Notes under the pieces: generated by a model
Database searches by the model: none
What the model saw: the letters and a program-made list of their open reading frames with translations, nothing else
What the model was told of the DNA's origin: nothing
Shown here: in pieces, positions 34,103-46,735 of the stretch
Layout of the letters: each line of letters begins with the position of its first letter
Numbering within the stretch: position 1 is the first letter of the stretch
Position numbers and translations under genes: made by a program
Source: Oscheius tipulae
Taxonomy: Eukaryota > Nematoda > Chromadorea > Rhabditida > Rhabditidae
Assembly: GCA_037178975.1 (NCBI GenBank)
Contig: JASJZH010000005.1
Span: 4,588,001-4,652,000 of the forward strand
Length of the DNA: 64,000 nucleotides
Direction: 5' to 3'

Positions 34103-34852
34103 ACCCATCGAGCTGTCGAATATGAACTGATCTGTATTCATGGGTCCCTGTCATCTTGTCATTTATACTCCATTTTCTGCAATAAACTTATCCGATTTAC
34201 GCCTTCTGGACTGGGGAACGATTTCGAGCTCGGGAAGCATTCTATCTCACTGACAGTGCTCCTGTTCAGAATTAATCCATGGGAAATATTGTCAAGATGT
34301 TGCGGATTGTCTGACCGAGCGGTGTGCTCTGGTATCTTCCAAGTACAGTCTAAAACATACCTTTTCTGTCGAGGTTTTACCTCACTGTCAGAAGGGTACA
34401 GAAAAGGAAGATATCTTACTTCACAAGCCTCATCCCGTGTTTTTATTACATTCGAAGAACCTCTATCCGCTAGAAGATAACCTGTAGAACTGACATTTCA
34501 CGACTGCAAAGAGCCTGTTCAAGAAAAAGCGTATTTTGAATTGCGCGGCACGCAATTTCGAAGATTTACATTAGAAAAAATGGTGCTCAGCGATAATCCC
34601 TGTCGGGCCCTTTTGAAAAAAGCTCTTTTTTCTGAACAGACTCTGACGACGGTTTTTTGGCTCTTCACAGAAAACAAGGATAGTTTTTCGACCAATTCCT
34701 ACTCGTGAATCTCAATTCTGAAGTCTCAGTCCTCTGGGGTCAAAGTACATCTTCGCTTTCAAAAATAGTTTTGCACTCTTTTGAAATACACTTTATCGAT
34801 TTCAAATAAAACTAATTAATAACAATACAAATACTTCAGACTCACTTTAAAA
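34103..34852. other. intergenic, nothing recognised
   Basis: 750 bp between MFF (poly(A) signal at 34181-34186) and VWA8. No exon or RNA gene seen. Confidence 0.4.
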
Positions 34853-37800
34853 ATGCTGTATATACGAGGTCCTCTCTCCACAGTCTCTCTATCCAGACGA
34901 TTTCTGACCACGGGTAAGCAGCTCTGCCGATTGAAAAAAAGTTTATTTCAGGTTCTCCAGAGAAATTTCTAAAAATTGGCAATGTAAAGGTGAGTATAAA
35001 GAGTCCGAAGAATCCAGAGCTTGTGCCCACTTTGAAATGTGAGTTTGCGAATCGAAACATAACAAAACATTTTAAGTGAAAAAGGAACAGCCACAGGTTC
35101 TTCTACAGCACTTGAAATGGCTCCTGCAAAAAGATATGCTCAAACAGGACGTCTTTCTTCTCGGAGTCCCCGGATCCATCAGATCCTCACTCGTCTTGTT
35201 GTACTTGGTAAGTAATGGTCTGTTTCACAGAGAGACATCTCTTTTAGCAAACAGTAAACAGAGAATTCGAGTATCTGACAGTAACGAGGGACACGACCGA
35301 GGCCGACATCAAGCAGAGGAGAGAGATCAGAGGTGGATCGGCTATCTACACGGATCTGGTGGGTCAAATGTTTTTTTTTCGGACAGGTTGGATTGAGCAG
35401 TCTTTGGCTATGTAGCTACGTCATTTCACTAACTTATATTAATCGGTTACCGTGTAAGGAAAGGGTCGAAACGGTCAGAAACTTTTCTTACTGTTTTATC
35501 ACAGAAAGAGCGAAAGGCATCATGCCACAGAGAGCTAAGTCGAAGGTCTTCCTTTTTAGTAAGCCTGAAACCATAAGCCAAATCCCGATGCTGTACAATT
35601 TGTCCATTAGACTCTTTCAGTGTGCCGTCAGAGCGGCTCTGAACGGACGTGTTCTCATCATTGATGGAGTGGAGAAGGCCGAAAGGAATGTCTTGCCGAT
35701 CATTAACAACTTGCTCGAGAATAGAGAGATGCAGCTTGATGACGGCCGTTTTCTGATGCATCACGAGAAGTTTGACAAGCTCGTCGAGGTACTTTGAGTT
35801 ATGTTTCAATCGACACTCTTCTTCAGAAATACAGTCCGGAAGAGCTGAAAAGAATGGGCGTGGAGAGAGTTAGTCCCGACTTCCATGTTATCGCTCTCGG
35901 ACTTCCTGTGCCTCGTTTTGCCGGTCACACTCTCGATCCACCTCTCCGGTCCCGATTCCAGTGCAGACACGTCGTCCCCCTACCGTACCAGGTTATAAGA
36001 TTTACACAATATCATAATTTACAGTTTTAGTCCATGTTGACTCAATGTATCGAAGTTGCCTCCAGTGTCAATCCAGAAAACGTGAAGAATCTCGTCTCGT
36101 TGGCCTATGCTGTCAATTCACAGACGGATCTGCATCTTCCCCTCGTCCCGATCGATAGTCTTCTCCAGGCCATGAAGATTTGGGTGAGTCAGAACAAGTT
36201 ATGTAAATAGATATGCTTCAGAATGTCTATCCGGAGTACTCGGGAACCGACATCTTGCGACTGATCTATCCTCTAGAGAGCATTCTTCGCAAAAACGAGC
36301 TGACTACGATCAATGAGTTCATAGACAAGTTCAAAGTCAAGGTAGGTCTCGAGAGTGCAATTCTTATCCCTGATGTTTCAGTCACACACATTCTCTGCCA
36401 ACGACTCAATTGAAAGTGTCGAAGCTTCTGAAAACAGCCGAAATGTGGTTCTTCAACGTGGCAGACAAGATATCAAGCTCTCTTTCGCGGCTGTGGGAAC
36501 CCCAATCGACGATCCCTCCTTTGTGAGCACAAAGAATCAAGATGAGCTGCTGGCTGACCTGACTGTGGCCTATTCACAAGGAGACTTCGCTCTTCTAGGA
36601 GGCAAGGGAAGCGGAAAGACGAGAGTTATTACAAATCTTTGTCGGAAACTTGGTCTAGATACGGAGACGATGGTTCTGTACCAGGTTTGAAAATGGTCTT
36701 CGGTTCTCAGTCATTCAGGACATGAACTCGAGGGAACTGATCCAAAGAAGAAGAATGCTTCCGGATGGCGATACGGTATGGGAAGATAGTCAGCTGGTCA
36801 CTGCGGCGAAGAAAGGAATCACTTGCATCTTGGACGGTGTTGAGAGGGTCCACTGGAGTGCTCTCGAATCCATCTCCTCTCTGCTACACCATCGTCGTCT
36901 CTATCTCCCTGATGGCTCTCGTCTCGTTGGACAGGAAGAGTTTGCAAGAATCCGGGAAAAAACCGGTGACAGCGAGGAGCAGCTCAACCGAAAGTAGGAT
37001 TGCTTTTGTATCGAATAACTTTTTGTTCAGAGGCATATATAGTATCCCCGCCTCTTTCCGTCTAATCTTCGTCGGGGACTCGAACATTGCGGACACGAAA
37101 TGGATCAACGACTCTCTACTCTCTTTGGTTCCCTTCTACACACTGAAGCCGCTGTCTGTGGAGGATCAGACGAACGTTATTCAACAGTAAGATTCTTTGG
37201 ATATTATATAACCAATTACTTAGACTGGTCCCTGAAGCCAAGATGGAGACGATTCTGAAGCTTGTCTCTTTCGTCAACGACTTGAGGAGCTACCAGGATG
37301 TTGGGGTCAGTTTTTCTTACTCACAATCAGTGTATTATTAACCCACCATTGTTCTAGGTTAGTAGTCACGATACTCTACTTTCAGCTCAACGGAGTGGCT
37401 GTTTCTCTCTCACTCAGAAAGCTCATCCACATCATTCGAAGGGACTGTCTTCATCCAGGAGAACTGCGCAGTCTTGTGGAGAAGGCCTCTCTGTCCAAGT
37501 ATCTCCTTAAGAATCTCTATTCAGTCAAAGCTTCTTCAGATTTCTTCCCTCGATCACTCGGGCGGCCTTCAACGAAGCTCTAGCCAAGTCAAACCTACCC
37601 CAGGATACAGTATCAGCATCATCGAAAGAAGACTTCTCGGCCTTGAGAACCACAAGTCATAGGAATGTTAGCGACGAAACGATGGTCCCGGATGTCTTGT
37701 TTTACGAGAACGAACAGCATTTTGGAGTCATGTGTGACATGGCGAGAGATCTGCGTCTGGGAGCTCATCTTCTTCTGATTGGAAATCAAGGTGTGGGAAA

Positions 37801-40800
37801 GAACAAGATCACGGACCGATTCCTCAATATGATCAACCGACCGAGACAGTACATTCAACTCCACAGGTTCGTTTCTTGTTGTGGTGTAGAACTAGCGAGG
37901 TTCTCAGAGACACAACTGTCGAATCCCTGACAGTCAAATGTTCCATCGAGGAGAAACTCGTCCGTCACGAGGATTCCGTCCTGGTCAAAGCTGCCAAAGA
38001 GGGTCATGTCTTGGTAATCGATGAGGCTGACAAGGCTCCTCTTCATGTCATTGCCGTTTTGAAGAGTCTCCTCGATTCCGGCACTCTGGTCCTCGGAGAT
38101 GGTCGTCGACTCCAGCCAGCTCATCTTCCAGCCACAGAGAGCAGTGTCCCGCTTCATCCGGACTTCAAGATCATCATGTTGGCAAATCGACCCGGATTTC
38201 CCTTTCTCGGAAATGATCTCTTTGCCGTGCTGGGTGACCTCTTCTCCATTCACACCATCGACAACCCGAGTCCAGTGAATGAAATGGCCATGTTGAAAAA
38301 CTACGGACCAAGTGAATTCTATGCCTTTTTGTAAAAGCGATTAACTTGCAGATGTTCCCGAAGCGACTCTCTCCAAGCTGATAGCCTGTTTTGGTGATCT
38401 TCGAACCATGGCAGATGACGGAACACTGTTATATCCCTACTCCACAAGAGAACTCGTCAACATTGTCAGACATATCAACGTGAGTGCTGCAAGAACATTT
38501 CCAGTCAACGACCTGAATTTTCAGAAGTTCCCAGACGATTCGCTCGTGTCAGTTGTGAAGAACGTCTTCGATTTCGACGAGTATTCCGACAGTTACAAGT
38601 CCGTCGAAGAAGTTTTTCGCCTTCATGGCATTCCTCTAGGCTAGTTGTTTTTGACAGTACGAATAAATTATCATATCTCAGGTGTCGATCGTGTAGAAGG
38701 TGTTGTCCTGTCTGAAAAGTTCAACATGGGTGCCTTGAAAAACCTTGGAAGATGGGGAACGAGAGGAACGGCCGAACACAGAAACATCATCTCGTATCCA
38801 TTGGTGCTGGGAAAACCCAAAGAAGTCTCTGTGGAAGTACTGGATCTAACCAAAGAACATATGAGATCGAATTTGTTCACCGAACAGGTAAGAGCTTGAT
38901 GAGAGGCAGATAACTGCGGGCGTTGTAGGAATGCATGTGGCGGATCCCGATGCTCGACGCCAATCTGACTTCAGATGCTTTCTTCTCTGATGGAAATCTG
39001 TTTGTCTCGACTGTCAACCCGCCTCGTCTCTACAGTATCCGAGATCTGGAGTTCTCTAATACTGTGAGATTTATTCTTTGAGAGGGCTCATTCCTTTTTC
39101 AGGTCGATGAGATCAACATCAATCAGATGATGCCGACTAGCAAGAGACCTATGAAGTACCAGCCGAGGATCAGACTGTCAGAGTTCGGAAAAGAAGAAAT
39201 CTTAATTCATGAGGAAGTGGTGCGTCGTGATTTCGACTGTTCCAAAAATAAGTTTCTTTTAGAGTAATCGAGCCCTTCTGGTCAACAAGAAAGATCACTC
39301 CGTGAGGGAACTGAGCCTTAGTGACAGTCTTCTCGAAAATCTGACTGAATGTAGATCCTGATCGATACCAAAACACTATTCATTCTAGATTTTTCTCCCG
39401 AAGACCGCTGGCGAATGGTTCCTGGCACTCCGGCCATCTTCTACGAGCGTGGCGGTAAGACGATCAAAATAGCCGATGCCGAGACTGAACAACTCACAAG
39501 ACTCGATCATTCCGAAGAGATTGAACAGATTATTCAGCTGGGAAAAGATGAATGGCTGATCAAGGAGAAATCTGGAGGGATGTGTCTGCTGAAAAAAGAG
39601 GCCGAAACCTGGTCAACGTTAAAGGTCTCAGCTCCAGATGAACTTCAAATTCAAGCTGTCAGGAGCGATCAGACTGGAAATGCTTACCTCAACGCGGATG
39701 GATACTACTTTGTGAAAGGAACTCAGCCAGGTGTTTCGGTATTTATTTCCTTCTTGAAATCTACAGTACCCTTCACAGGGAGAGCTACAAGGCTGTGTTC
39801 GAGTCGTCCCGCCCAATGTGGTCGATCATCGACGTCCCTACTACCTCTCCGATGACAGTACGAAAAAGTATCTGGACAGTAACAGGAATCTGATCGCGTT
39901 GGATGGTGGAATTCTTGTCACTGGCAAGCCGAACTGGGAAGTACCGAAGGAGGCCTTGAGACCAGGTTAGTAGTAACTTTCAATAGTCAGGTAGAAGAGA
40001 GTCATACAGCCTTCTTTTTGAAAAACCTCTTGATTGGTATGGAATGGTTCAAGAAAAGTCCTTACAGACGTTCCTCTGACGCATGTTGCCGGCTTCCTGG
40101 AGGTTGTGGACACGAAGAACCGAATGCTACAGTACGTGCCAGTCCCATCTCCAAAATACGAAACTTATCACGGGTACAGTACATCTAAAACACTAACTAA
40201 GGAATACTTTCAGTGCTTGGGTGGCGACAATGTCGAAGACGCCTTTCATCATGACTCCGATGAACGAGAACAAGTTGGTCACTGTAGACACTTCTGGTTC
40301 TATCAGGACCTTTGAACTATCCGCTTCAACACTCGGAGCCTCGTTCGAGAACTGGAGGAAAATGATGGCCGGAGAGGAAGAGAATCTTCGAATGGAGTTC
40401 AGTCGCGACGAGGCCGACTTTGACTTTTCGAAGTTGGACACGCCGAAACTTGGAAAGTTCGATCCGAAGAACACTCCACATGTGGGTGGAAATCAGTGGA
40501 TGGGTGGTACAGGAGGCTACAACACGGCCGGGCTTGGCGGAGTTGGTGGCCCGTTCCGACTGGATGCTGGTCATGATGTCTACCAGATGCCAGAGCTGGC
40601 CAAACAGCAGGTTCCGGCTCATCTTTTAGAGAAGGCGAGGGAGATTGCAAAGGCTGAGTACAAGAAGAAGCTGAAGGAGATTCAGGTAGGTCTTACTGGT
40701 TCCCTCTCTATTCATTAAAAAATATAGATGGCGGAGTACGATGCAGATGCTTACAACTCCCTGTGGAAAAAAATTGAGCGTCTGAGTGGAAGACTGAAAG

Positions 40801-41338
40801 GAATCGTGGAACAGTTGGAGGCCAGAAAGAGTGAAAGACTCTGGGTACGGCATCAGACCTCCGGAGATTTGGACGATTCGAAGCTGATCGAAGGAATCAC
40901 TGGTGAGAAGAACATCTACAGACGACGACTGGACAAACTGCCCGAGCCTGGAACACCACAGGAAAAGCCCAAAAGACTGCGAGTTGTCTTCGACGTCTCC
41001 GGATCCATGTACCGATTCAACGGCTTTGACAAGAGGCTTCAGCGATCTTTGGAAACTGCTCTTCTGATGATGACAGCTCTGGATGGGAAGGATGACAAAG
41101 TCTTGGTGAGTTATTCTGTAGTCAATGTTCAGAAAATTTATTGCAGTATGATATCGTCGGTCACTCTGGAGACACTCCCTGCACGCAGTTCGTCATGAAT
41201 GGACACTATCCGAAAAACAACAACGAGAGACTCAATGTGCTCAAGTCCATGCTGGCCCATACGCAGGTTGGTTTTAATCTTTCTCTGTTCAATCTGTTCT
41301 GTCCACTAATGTTCGGGTCGGACATCAAAGCAGATCCC

Positions 41339-41396
<58 letters not shown>

Positions 41397-41816
41397 CCTT
41401 TAAGCTAGCACAATCTTTCAGTACTGTTCAAGCGGTGATTTCACAGTGGAGGGACTGGACGTGGCCATCAAGGATCTGGACAAGGAGGAGGACTGTGACG
41501 AGAAACTGGTTGTCCTCATTTCCGATGCTAACCTCGACCGATACGGTAACCAGAACCTCCTCAGACCTATTGATGTTTTCAGGAATCAAACCCCATCACT
41601 TGACGGACATCATGAACAAGACAGACGGCGTTAGAAGCTTTGTCATTTTTATCGGTTCACTGGGAGAACAGGCTGAAAAGTAGGATCTTTTTGTAATTAT
41701 ATCAATGCTGCTTTAGACTCCAAAAACGCCTGCCGACGGGAAAAGCTTTTGTGTGCAAGACTACGGGTGAGCTGCCACAGATCATGCAGAATATCTTCTC
41801 TTCGACCTTGCAATGA
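34853..41816 (+). CDS. vwa8: VWA8, mitochondrial AAA+ / von Willebrand A protein
   Basis: About two dozen exons. Exon 1 (34853-34913) encodes an Arg/Ser-rich mitochondrial presequence (MLYIRGPLSTVSLSRRF). Three dynein-like AAA+ modules follow: the first with a degenerate P-loop (LLGVPGSIRSS) and IIDGVEKAERNVLPIINNLL; the second with GGKGSGKT (near 36600) and CILDGVERVH; the third with GNQGVGKN (near 37785) and LVIDEADKAP. A region with HVGGNQWMGGTGGYNTAGLG (40490-40550) precedes the C-terminal VWA domain, whose MIDAS motif is DVSGSMYRF (near 41000) with DIVGHSGDTPC and LISDANLDRYG. The C-terminus ends at TGA 41814-41816. VWA8 is a matrix-side mitochondrial ATPase of poorly known function. One late intron carries a (CT)n microsatellite. 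It converges with the RYBP-like gene, 67 bp apart. Confidence 0.93.
41343..41392 (+). repeat. (CT)n microsatellite in VWA8 intron
   Basis: About 25 uninterrupted ct units, serving in effect as an extended pyrimidine tract ahead of the acceptor at about 41421. Confidence 0.95.
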
Positions 41817-41883
41817 AATTAGATATAAAGTTTTATGATTTCGTACACGTATTAAATGAGAGTCATTGGAAGTTTTGAAAGAA

Positions 41884-42529
41884 TTATGCTGACGAAGTTG
41901 GGACGTGGATTTTTCGAGGTCCCACACGGTCAGCAGCAGCTGGTTTCCGACGGTACTCGGTTATTTGGGCTGCTTCTTCATTGACATTCACTGTGAACTT
42001 CTTCGGAGAGGTTCTGGATGAGCATTTCTTTTTAAACAGACACTTTAGGCGTCTACCCACCTGTAAATGAAGGAATCCGGAATCGGAACCATGGACCTCT
42101 TTGTTCTCGGCTTGTTCTGCATTGACCGACCACTGCTACAGGAAGAGATCGGCGAATGCCGGGAATTTGTTGGCGAGAGACTCTGTTGTGCTCTTTTACG
42201 GAAACTAAGCCATCCATTTTTGTCACTAAGGTTCAACCAACCTGTTGACTGCCTTCTCTTGCTGTGCCACGACGAAGCTATGCATTGTCTTTTGTCTCTC
42301 GACCACATTCTCGTTCAATTTCGGTTTCCTTGTCGATGTGCCTTTTCTAAAACGTATCTTATATTTAGTTCATACATTTGACTCACCGTGTATCACACAT
42401 TTCGCATTTGAAAGCCTCAGTCTTGTTTCTGTAGGTGCACATGCTACATTCCCATGTCGAACCGTCGTCCGCTGGCTCGCTCTCTTTCGAGACACGCTTC
42501 TTCTTGTGGCTGGGGCCTTCTCCAGGCAT
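41884..42529 (-). CDS. rybp: RYBP/YAF2-type Polycomb (PRC1) subunit
   Basis: Three exons (42387-42529, 42238-42346, 41884-42060) give 142 residues. A basic N-terminus leads to a RanBP2-type zinc finger, WECSMCTYRNKTEAFKCEMC, followed directly by DTRKGTSTRKP, the RYBP/YAF2 signature. The C-terminus (KKFTVNVNEEAAQITEYRRK) matches the RING1B-binding region of RYBP. These proteins are subunits of variant PRC1 and bind ubiquitinated H2A through the finger. The second intron donor (AACAGGTTG|gttgaa) was chosen because it alone keeps frame with the last exon. Head-to-head with FAF2. Confidence 0.85.
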
Positions 42530-42902
42530 TGGGTGTTTGAGTTTTTGAGATGGTTTGACTAGAAGTTTGCTTGAAGATAACCTAGTTGTTCAAAGCGGCG
42601 CTAGAAAATAAGTTGCGTTTGAGCGAAAATGTCCGAGGCGACGACGACATATTGCGTATTTGACGACGTCTACATTTCGACAATTTGCAACACACCGACG
42701 TCGATTATCCACTTCTTTTTCTAATCAATTTTGTCCGCTAATGTTCTGCTAATACTTATGTTTCTGGCTAAGGACAAACACAACCTTTAGATGAAAAGCA
42801 TCGATTTGAACTTAAATCTTAGCCACGTTCTTCATTGCGGAACAGAATTCCGTCTAATTTCACAACGATTATCTTTTGCTTTCAGACGTTTCCCTCCTCA
42901 AA
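42530..42902. promoter_or_regulatory. shared divergent promoter region, RYBP and FAF2
   Basis: 373 bp between two start codons facing away from each other. No ORF. A run of ttttgctttcag lies about 15 bp before the FAF2 ATG. Confidence 0.5.
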
Positions 42903-44830
42903 ATGGCAGAGGAACAGCTGCCAGAGGACATGATAAAAAATTTTCAAGAAGTCTGTGCGGTTAACGAGGCTAAAGCCCGCCAGTATCTGGTCCACTGCGA
43001 CGGAAATCTCGAAGACGCCGTCCAGCTCTTTTTCTCGGTTTGTGCCCAGCTTTCTTTAAAAAAAAAACAATTTTAGACTGGTGGTTCCCTCCAGAACAGC
43101 TACGAGGGCGAGCACAATGAAGAAAATGCAAGGAGGGAGCAGCAACAACAACAGTCCAGGTACATTTCCTGTTTTTCTCCGAGAATACTCTGTTACTAGG
43201 CCAGTAGCAAGGCGGTCAGAGTCTCGAGAAGGCTCATGGTGGGATACTATCCTTACACTGATTTCCCTACCATTCCGCTTCACGATAACAACACTTTATG
43301 ACATTCTCAACTTTATTAGTAAGTGTTGCCTTTTTTCAATGTCTAATACCACATTTTCAGTCGATATTCTCGGTCCTCGTCGACAAGCCTTGACAGATCC
43401 CCGTGGGGACGTCGAACGATTTATCAGCGGCTATAATGATAGCCTTTCCGGTCCCGACGCCGCGAATAGAATCGACTTTTTCAGTGGCTCCTTTGAAGAT
43501 GTTAGCCTTTATTCTTTTCCACCTATTTTCTCACAATTCAGGCTCTTCGCTTTGCCAGAACGAATCTGCGCATGCTGCTAGTCTATGTCCATCATCCCAA
43601 CTGTCCTCAGACGCCGGAATTCCTTCGAAAAGTCCTGCACAGTGATCAGCTGAAGGAACTGATACGAGGACAGGAGCTGATCGTGTTCGGAGTATCGAGT
43701 ACCAGCCCACAGGGACGTGTTGGTAGGTATTTCTTCCCTTTGAGCTTAGACAAAGTATTTTAGTTGCTCAAATGATCCGAACGACTGGCGAGCCGCTGAT
43801 TGGACTTGTCACCTTCCGTCACAGCACTCCAATTGTTGTAAGTTTTATTTCTCACTGATTTCTTTTTGCTTGAACGAGAAATTCCGTTACTTTCTTCGAG
43901 CTCTCACAGTAGCAATAGCATTTCTCGTCGAAACTCTTTTCTTCCGAAATGACCATGTAATTGTGCTCTACGGAAACCTTTTTGAAATAACAAAAAGTTA
44001 GAGAACGTTACTAATTGAGACAATTTACTTGGAACTCGATTCAGTCTACTCGCTTACAGGCCCTGCGACTTTCCGGTGTATACGACCCTGAAACCGTTGT
44101 GGTGAACCTTCGACTCGCCTGTGACGACTACCAAAGTCAACTGAATCTGCTCAGAATGCAGAGGTTTGCCCACTTTTAGATTCTCTCATAGTAAATAAAT
44201 TCAGGGCCCAACGTGAGGAAAACCAGCGAATCCGCGAGGAGCAAGAGAGGGAGTATCGCGAGAGTGCGGCCAAGGATCGTGCCAAGATCCAAGAACGCCG
44301 TCGACTGGAGAGTGAACGAGCCGAAGCCGAGGAGCTCGAGAAGAGAAAGCAGCAAGAGGTCGAGGATCGTCGGACGATGCTGGAGGCGAAGAAGGAAGAA
44401 ATCCGTGCCGCGACTTCGGAAGAGCCGACTGGAGATGACCTCATTCGCATCCAGATCCGCTTCCCGTCGGGAGCCCGTTTGGACAGGAAATTCAAGCCCG
44501 AGGACAACCTGGAGTCACTCTTCGAGGCTGCCTTCTCTCACGAAAAGTGCCCTATCTACTTTTCCGTCTTCACCAACTATCCCAGAAAGGAGATCCATTG
44601 CGCACCTCGATGGTCAGTTGTTTTCCTAGTCAAATGGCAGTGGGTTCATTAGTCTCTTAAATCCTGATGTCAGATTTCTTAAAATTCGGGCTTGCAGGTA
44701 TCAGGTAATCCGTGCCACCCAACTCCGAGCCGACGGTCTCGACGTGGCCGACTTCACTACCGCTCACACGTTCCGCGACGAGGGTCTCGACCACAGCTGC
44801 GTCGTCATGATCCAGGACTGCCTCGCGTAG
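42903..44830 (+). CDS. faf2: FAF2/UBXD8, UBA-UAS-UBX p97 adaptor
   Basis: Nine exons (42903-43037, 43077-43159, 43200-43318, 43361-43500, 43542-43722, 43764-43837, 44060-44163, 44205-44612, 44698-44830) sum to 459 codons, 458 residues. Order: UBA domain (DMIKNFQEVCAVNEAKARQY), Gln-rich linker, hydrophobic hairpin that inserts in the ER/lipid-droplet membrane (WWDTILTLISLPFRFTITTL), thioredoxin-like UAS domain (LRMLLVYVHHPNCPQTPEF), a long charged coiled coil, and a C-terminal UBX domain (IRIQIRFPSGARLDRKF). FAF2 recruits p97/VCP to ubiquitinated ER-associated degradation substrates and lipid droplets. Length and order match the family. Confidence 0.92.
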
Positions 44831-45040
44831 GAAATAAACCATATCATATTCCCTTTTTATGATTTCCACCCTAACTCATTCCCTCTTTTCTGTCTGTGAC
44901 CGTCTTTCTCTCGTAACAACGCTAGTCTTTATTGTCAGAGAATCCAGCTAAACCGATAAAAAGGTTGTGTATATGCCCCTATAAGTATTCAATGCGGGTA
45001 AACTCGTGTTTTTTTACTTTTGATGTAAAATAAATATCTT

Positions 45041-45922
45041 TTATGGAGCTAGGCTCTGATAAATCTCACGAATCACTCGTACCGATTGAGAAGATGGACC
45101 TTGAGCCTGAGAATATGATGGAGGAGGAGAACGGGGTCTCGAAGGCGGTTTTTGGATTGGAATACTGAAAAAGTTTACTCTTTCCCAGTTTTTGATCTTA
45201 CCTAGACGGACGAATCTGCAAGAAGTGGAGGATGTTGACTTCGTAGCGGAAAATAGCCATTACAGAGAAGAGAGCGATTAAAGTTGCGATTAGAGTGGCA
45301 GGAATAAAGACGAGCCAGGACAGTTTGTCGAAAAATGAAGAAACAAGGGCGCCGAAGGAACTTCCCAGCTAGAAAATATAGTTCATTTGAGGATTTGACT
45401 GTTTTCTCGTTACTCTTAAATGATGCTTTCCAGAGCCGAAAACGGCAAATTTTGTTCAAATGAACTCACCGTCGACGCTAGAAGAACACAAGAATCGCTG
45501 ACGAGACTGGTAAGCACGTTGACGACATTGAGTCGCCAAAGAATCTTCCCAAAGGAGGTGTTACATTCAAAATAGGGCAGAAAGTAACTAGCAACACGGA
45601 GGAAGTAATTGCAGTCCTCTAAAGTTTTTGTCTAAACTTGATCAATTTTTTCTACCTTCAGTATAATATTTGTAACCAAGATAAAAGAGCTCAAAGATCA
45701 CGGTACTGAAACTGATTATTTGACGAACGGAGTTTTTTATATTTTATAAGAAATGGTTAGAAAAAGGACGAACCTGACGGCAAAATAGCCGCAATATGTG
45801 GAAGTTTCCTGGTCAAAGCGACCAGACTGGTAACAATAACGACGAACTATGTGGAAGATGCCGGCAAACATGAAGAGCCATAGTACAACAAAAATAATAA
45901 CTTGGAGAATAAGGAAGATCAT
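45041..45922 (-). CDS. multi-pass membrane protein downstream of POLR3K
   Basis: Exons 45774-45922, 45656-45705, 45470-45618, 45202-45368 and 45041-45164 give 212 residues. About four hydrophobic segments are seen (MIFLILQVIIFVVLWLFMFA; STVIFELFYLGY; VVNVLTSLVSDSCVLLAS; LVFIPATLIATLIALFSVMA), then a Pro/Ser-rich cytosolic tail (PPSRPRSPPPSYSQAQ) with a PPPSY motif that could bind WW domains. No family recognised. Its ATG overlaps the POLR3K stop codon (TAATG), and an in-frame ATG-like start lies 13 codons earlier inside POLR3K, so it is expressed from the same transcript or by an unseen internal promoter. Confidence 0.7.
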
Positions 45923-46336
45923 TATTCTTTCCAGCGATGAGCGCAATCCGTATTGGCACAACGATAGAAAATAGTGGCAGGCTCGTCAGCAGATCTGGTC
46001 TGTAGTTCCATAAAATAAGCTCGGTCGTGACTACAAACAGGGCACCTTTCTGCAATTTTCTGGTCAACTTTGACGAAGAGCACGAACTGACCGTCGGTGA
46101 CTTGTGCACTGGCCCAGGCGCCTGGTCCTCCGAGAACTTCGTCTAAGTCCTTCGGCTTGGGGTAGAACTTACTGCTAACCTGCAAAAAAGTTGGTGATAA
46201 GAACCAAATCAATAGATTGTCTTACCGGTCTCGTAATAGGCAAGACGTATGGACAGCAGGGACAGGAGAACCGCATGCATTCGCGTCCTTCTTCGATTTG
46301 GAGCATGCTGCCGCAGTCCGGGCAGAAGGACAACAT
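45922..46336 (-). CDS. polr3k: RNA polymerase III subunit POLR3K (RPC11/C11)
   Basis: Exons 46226-46336 and 45922-46179 give 122 residues. N-terminal zinc ribbon CPDCGSMLQIEEGRECMRFS with CPCCPYVLPIT; C-terminal TFIIS-like ribbon CPVCSHDRAYFMELQTRSAD, including the catalytic RSADEPAT hairpin, and CANTDCAHRW. The subunit drives RNA cleavage and termination by Pol III. About 14 residues are inserted between the conserved LGG.GAW segment and the second ribbon relative to the human protein. ATG abuts a tttacag acceptor (46337 onward), suggesting trans-splicing. The last codon and TAA overlap the next gene's ATG. Confidence 0.92.
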
Positions 46337-46735
46337 CTGTAAACGATTATTATATAGAGGCTTTTTGGCAGGCCATATCAGAACGTTGGGAGATTTTTTT
46401 GATAAAAGACGACTGTCTAATTGGAGCAGAATAGGAAAAAAAAGATTTTGAGAGAATAAAACCAGGTTTGAAATTGTGCACAAATCGGAAAGCGTTCTTT
46501 GACGCGCGCTGTTTGAAATACTTCGTCGTCGACTTTCGTCAATTTCAGTATTTTTTATCTTTATTTCTTTTTCCATTTCAGTTGCTTTAAGGTTTAAAAA
46601 ATAAGGAGAGATGTAGCAAAACAGTTAAAGTGGCTCTCGCCGCGAAAACATTTAGGCAGTATAATTTCTTTGCACTCTCTCCATATTTCCCCATTTTCAA
46701 TCTTTTCGTATTGTTTCACATAAGATTTTCCAGCC
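46337..46735. promoter_or_regulatory. shared divergent promoter region, POLR3K and DDX56
   Basis: About 400 bp between divergent starts. No coding exon recognised; A/T-rich with acceptor-like tracts next to each start. Confidence 0.45.

Noticed and set aside
35076-35210. Degenerate first P-loop of VWA8 as a novelty
   Set aside because: The first AAA module of known VWA8 proteins also lacks a standard Walker A, so this is ordinary for the family.
45041-45922. CLCC1-like chloride channel
   Set aside because: The hydrophobic pattern is vaguely similar, but none of the CLCC1 loop motifs is present.
45922-46336. RPB9 (Pol II) assignment for the two-ribbon protein
   Set aside because: FMELQTRSADEPATIFYRC and the short length fit POLR3K better than RPB9.
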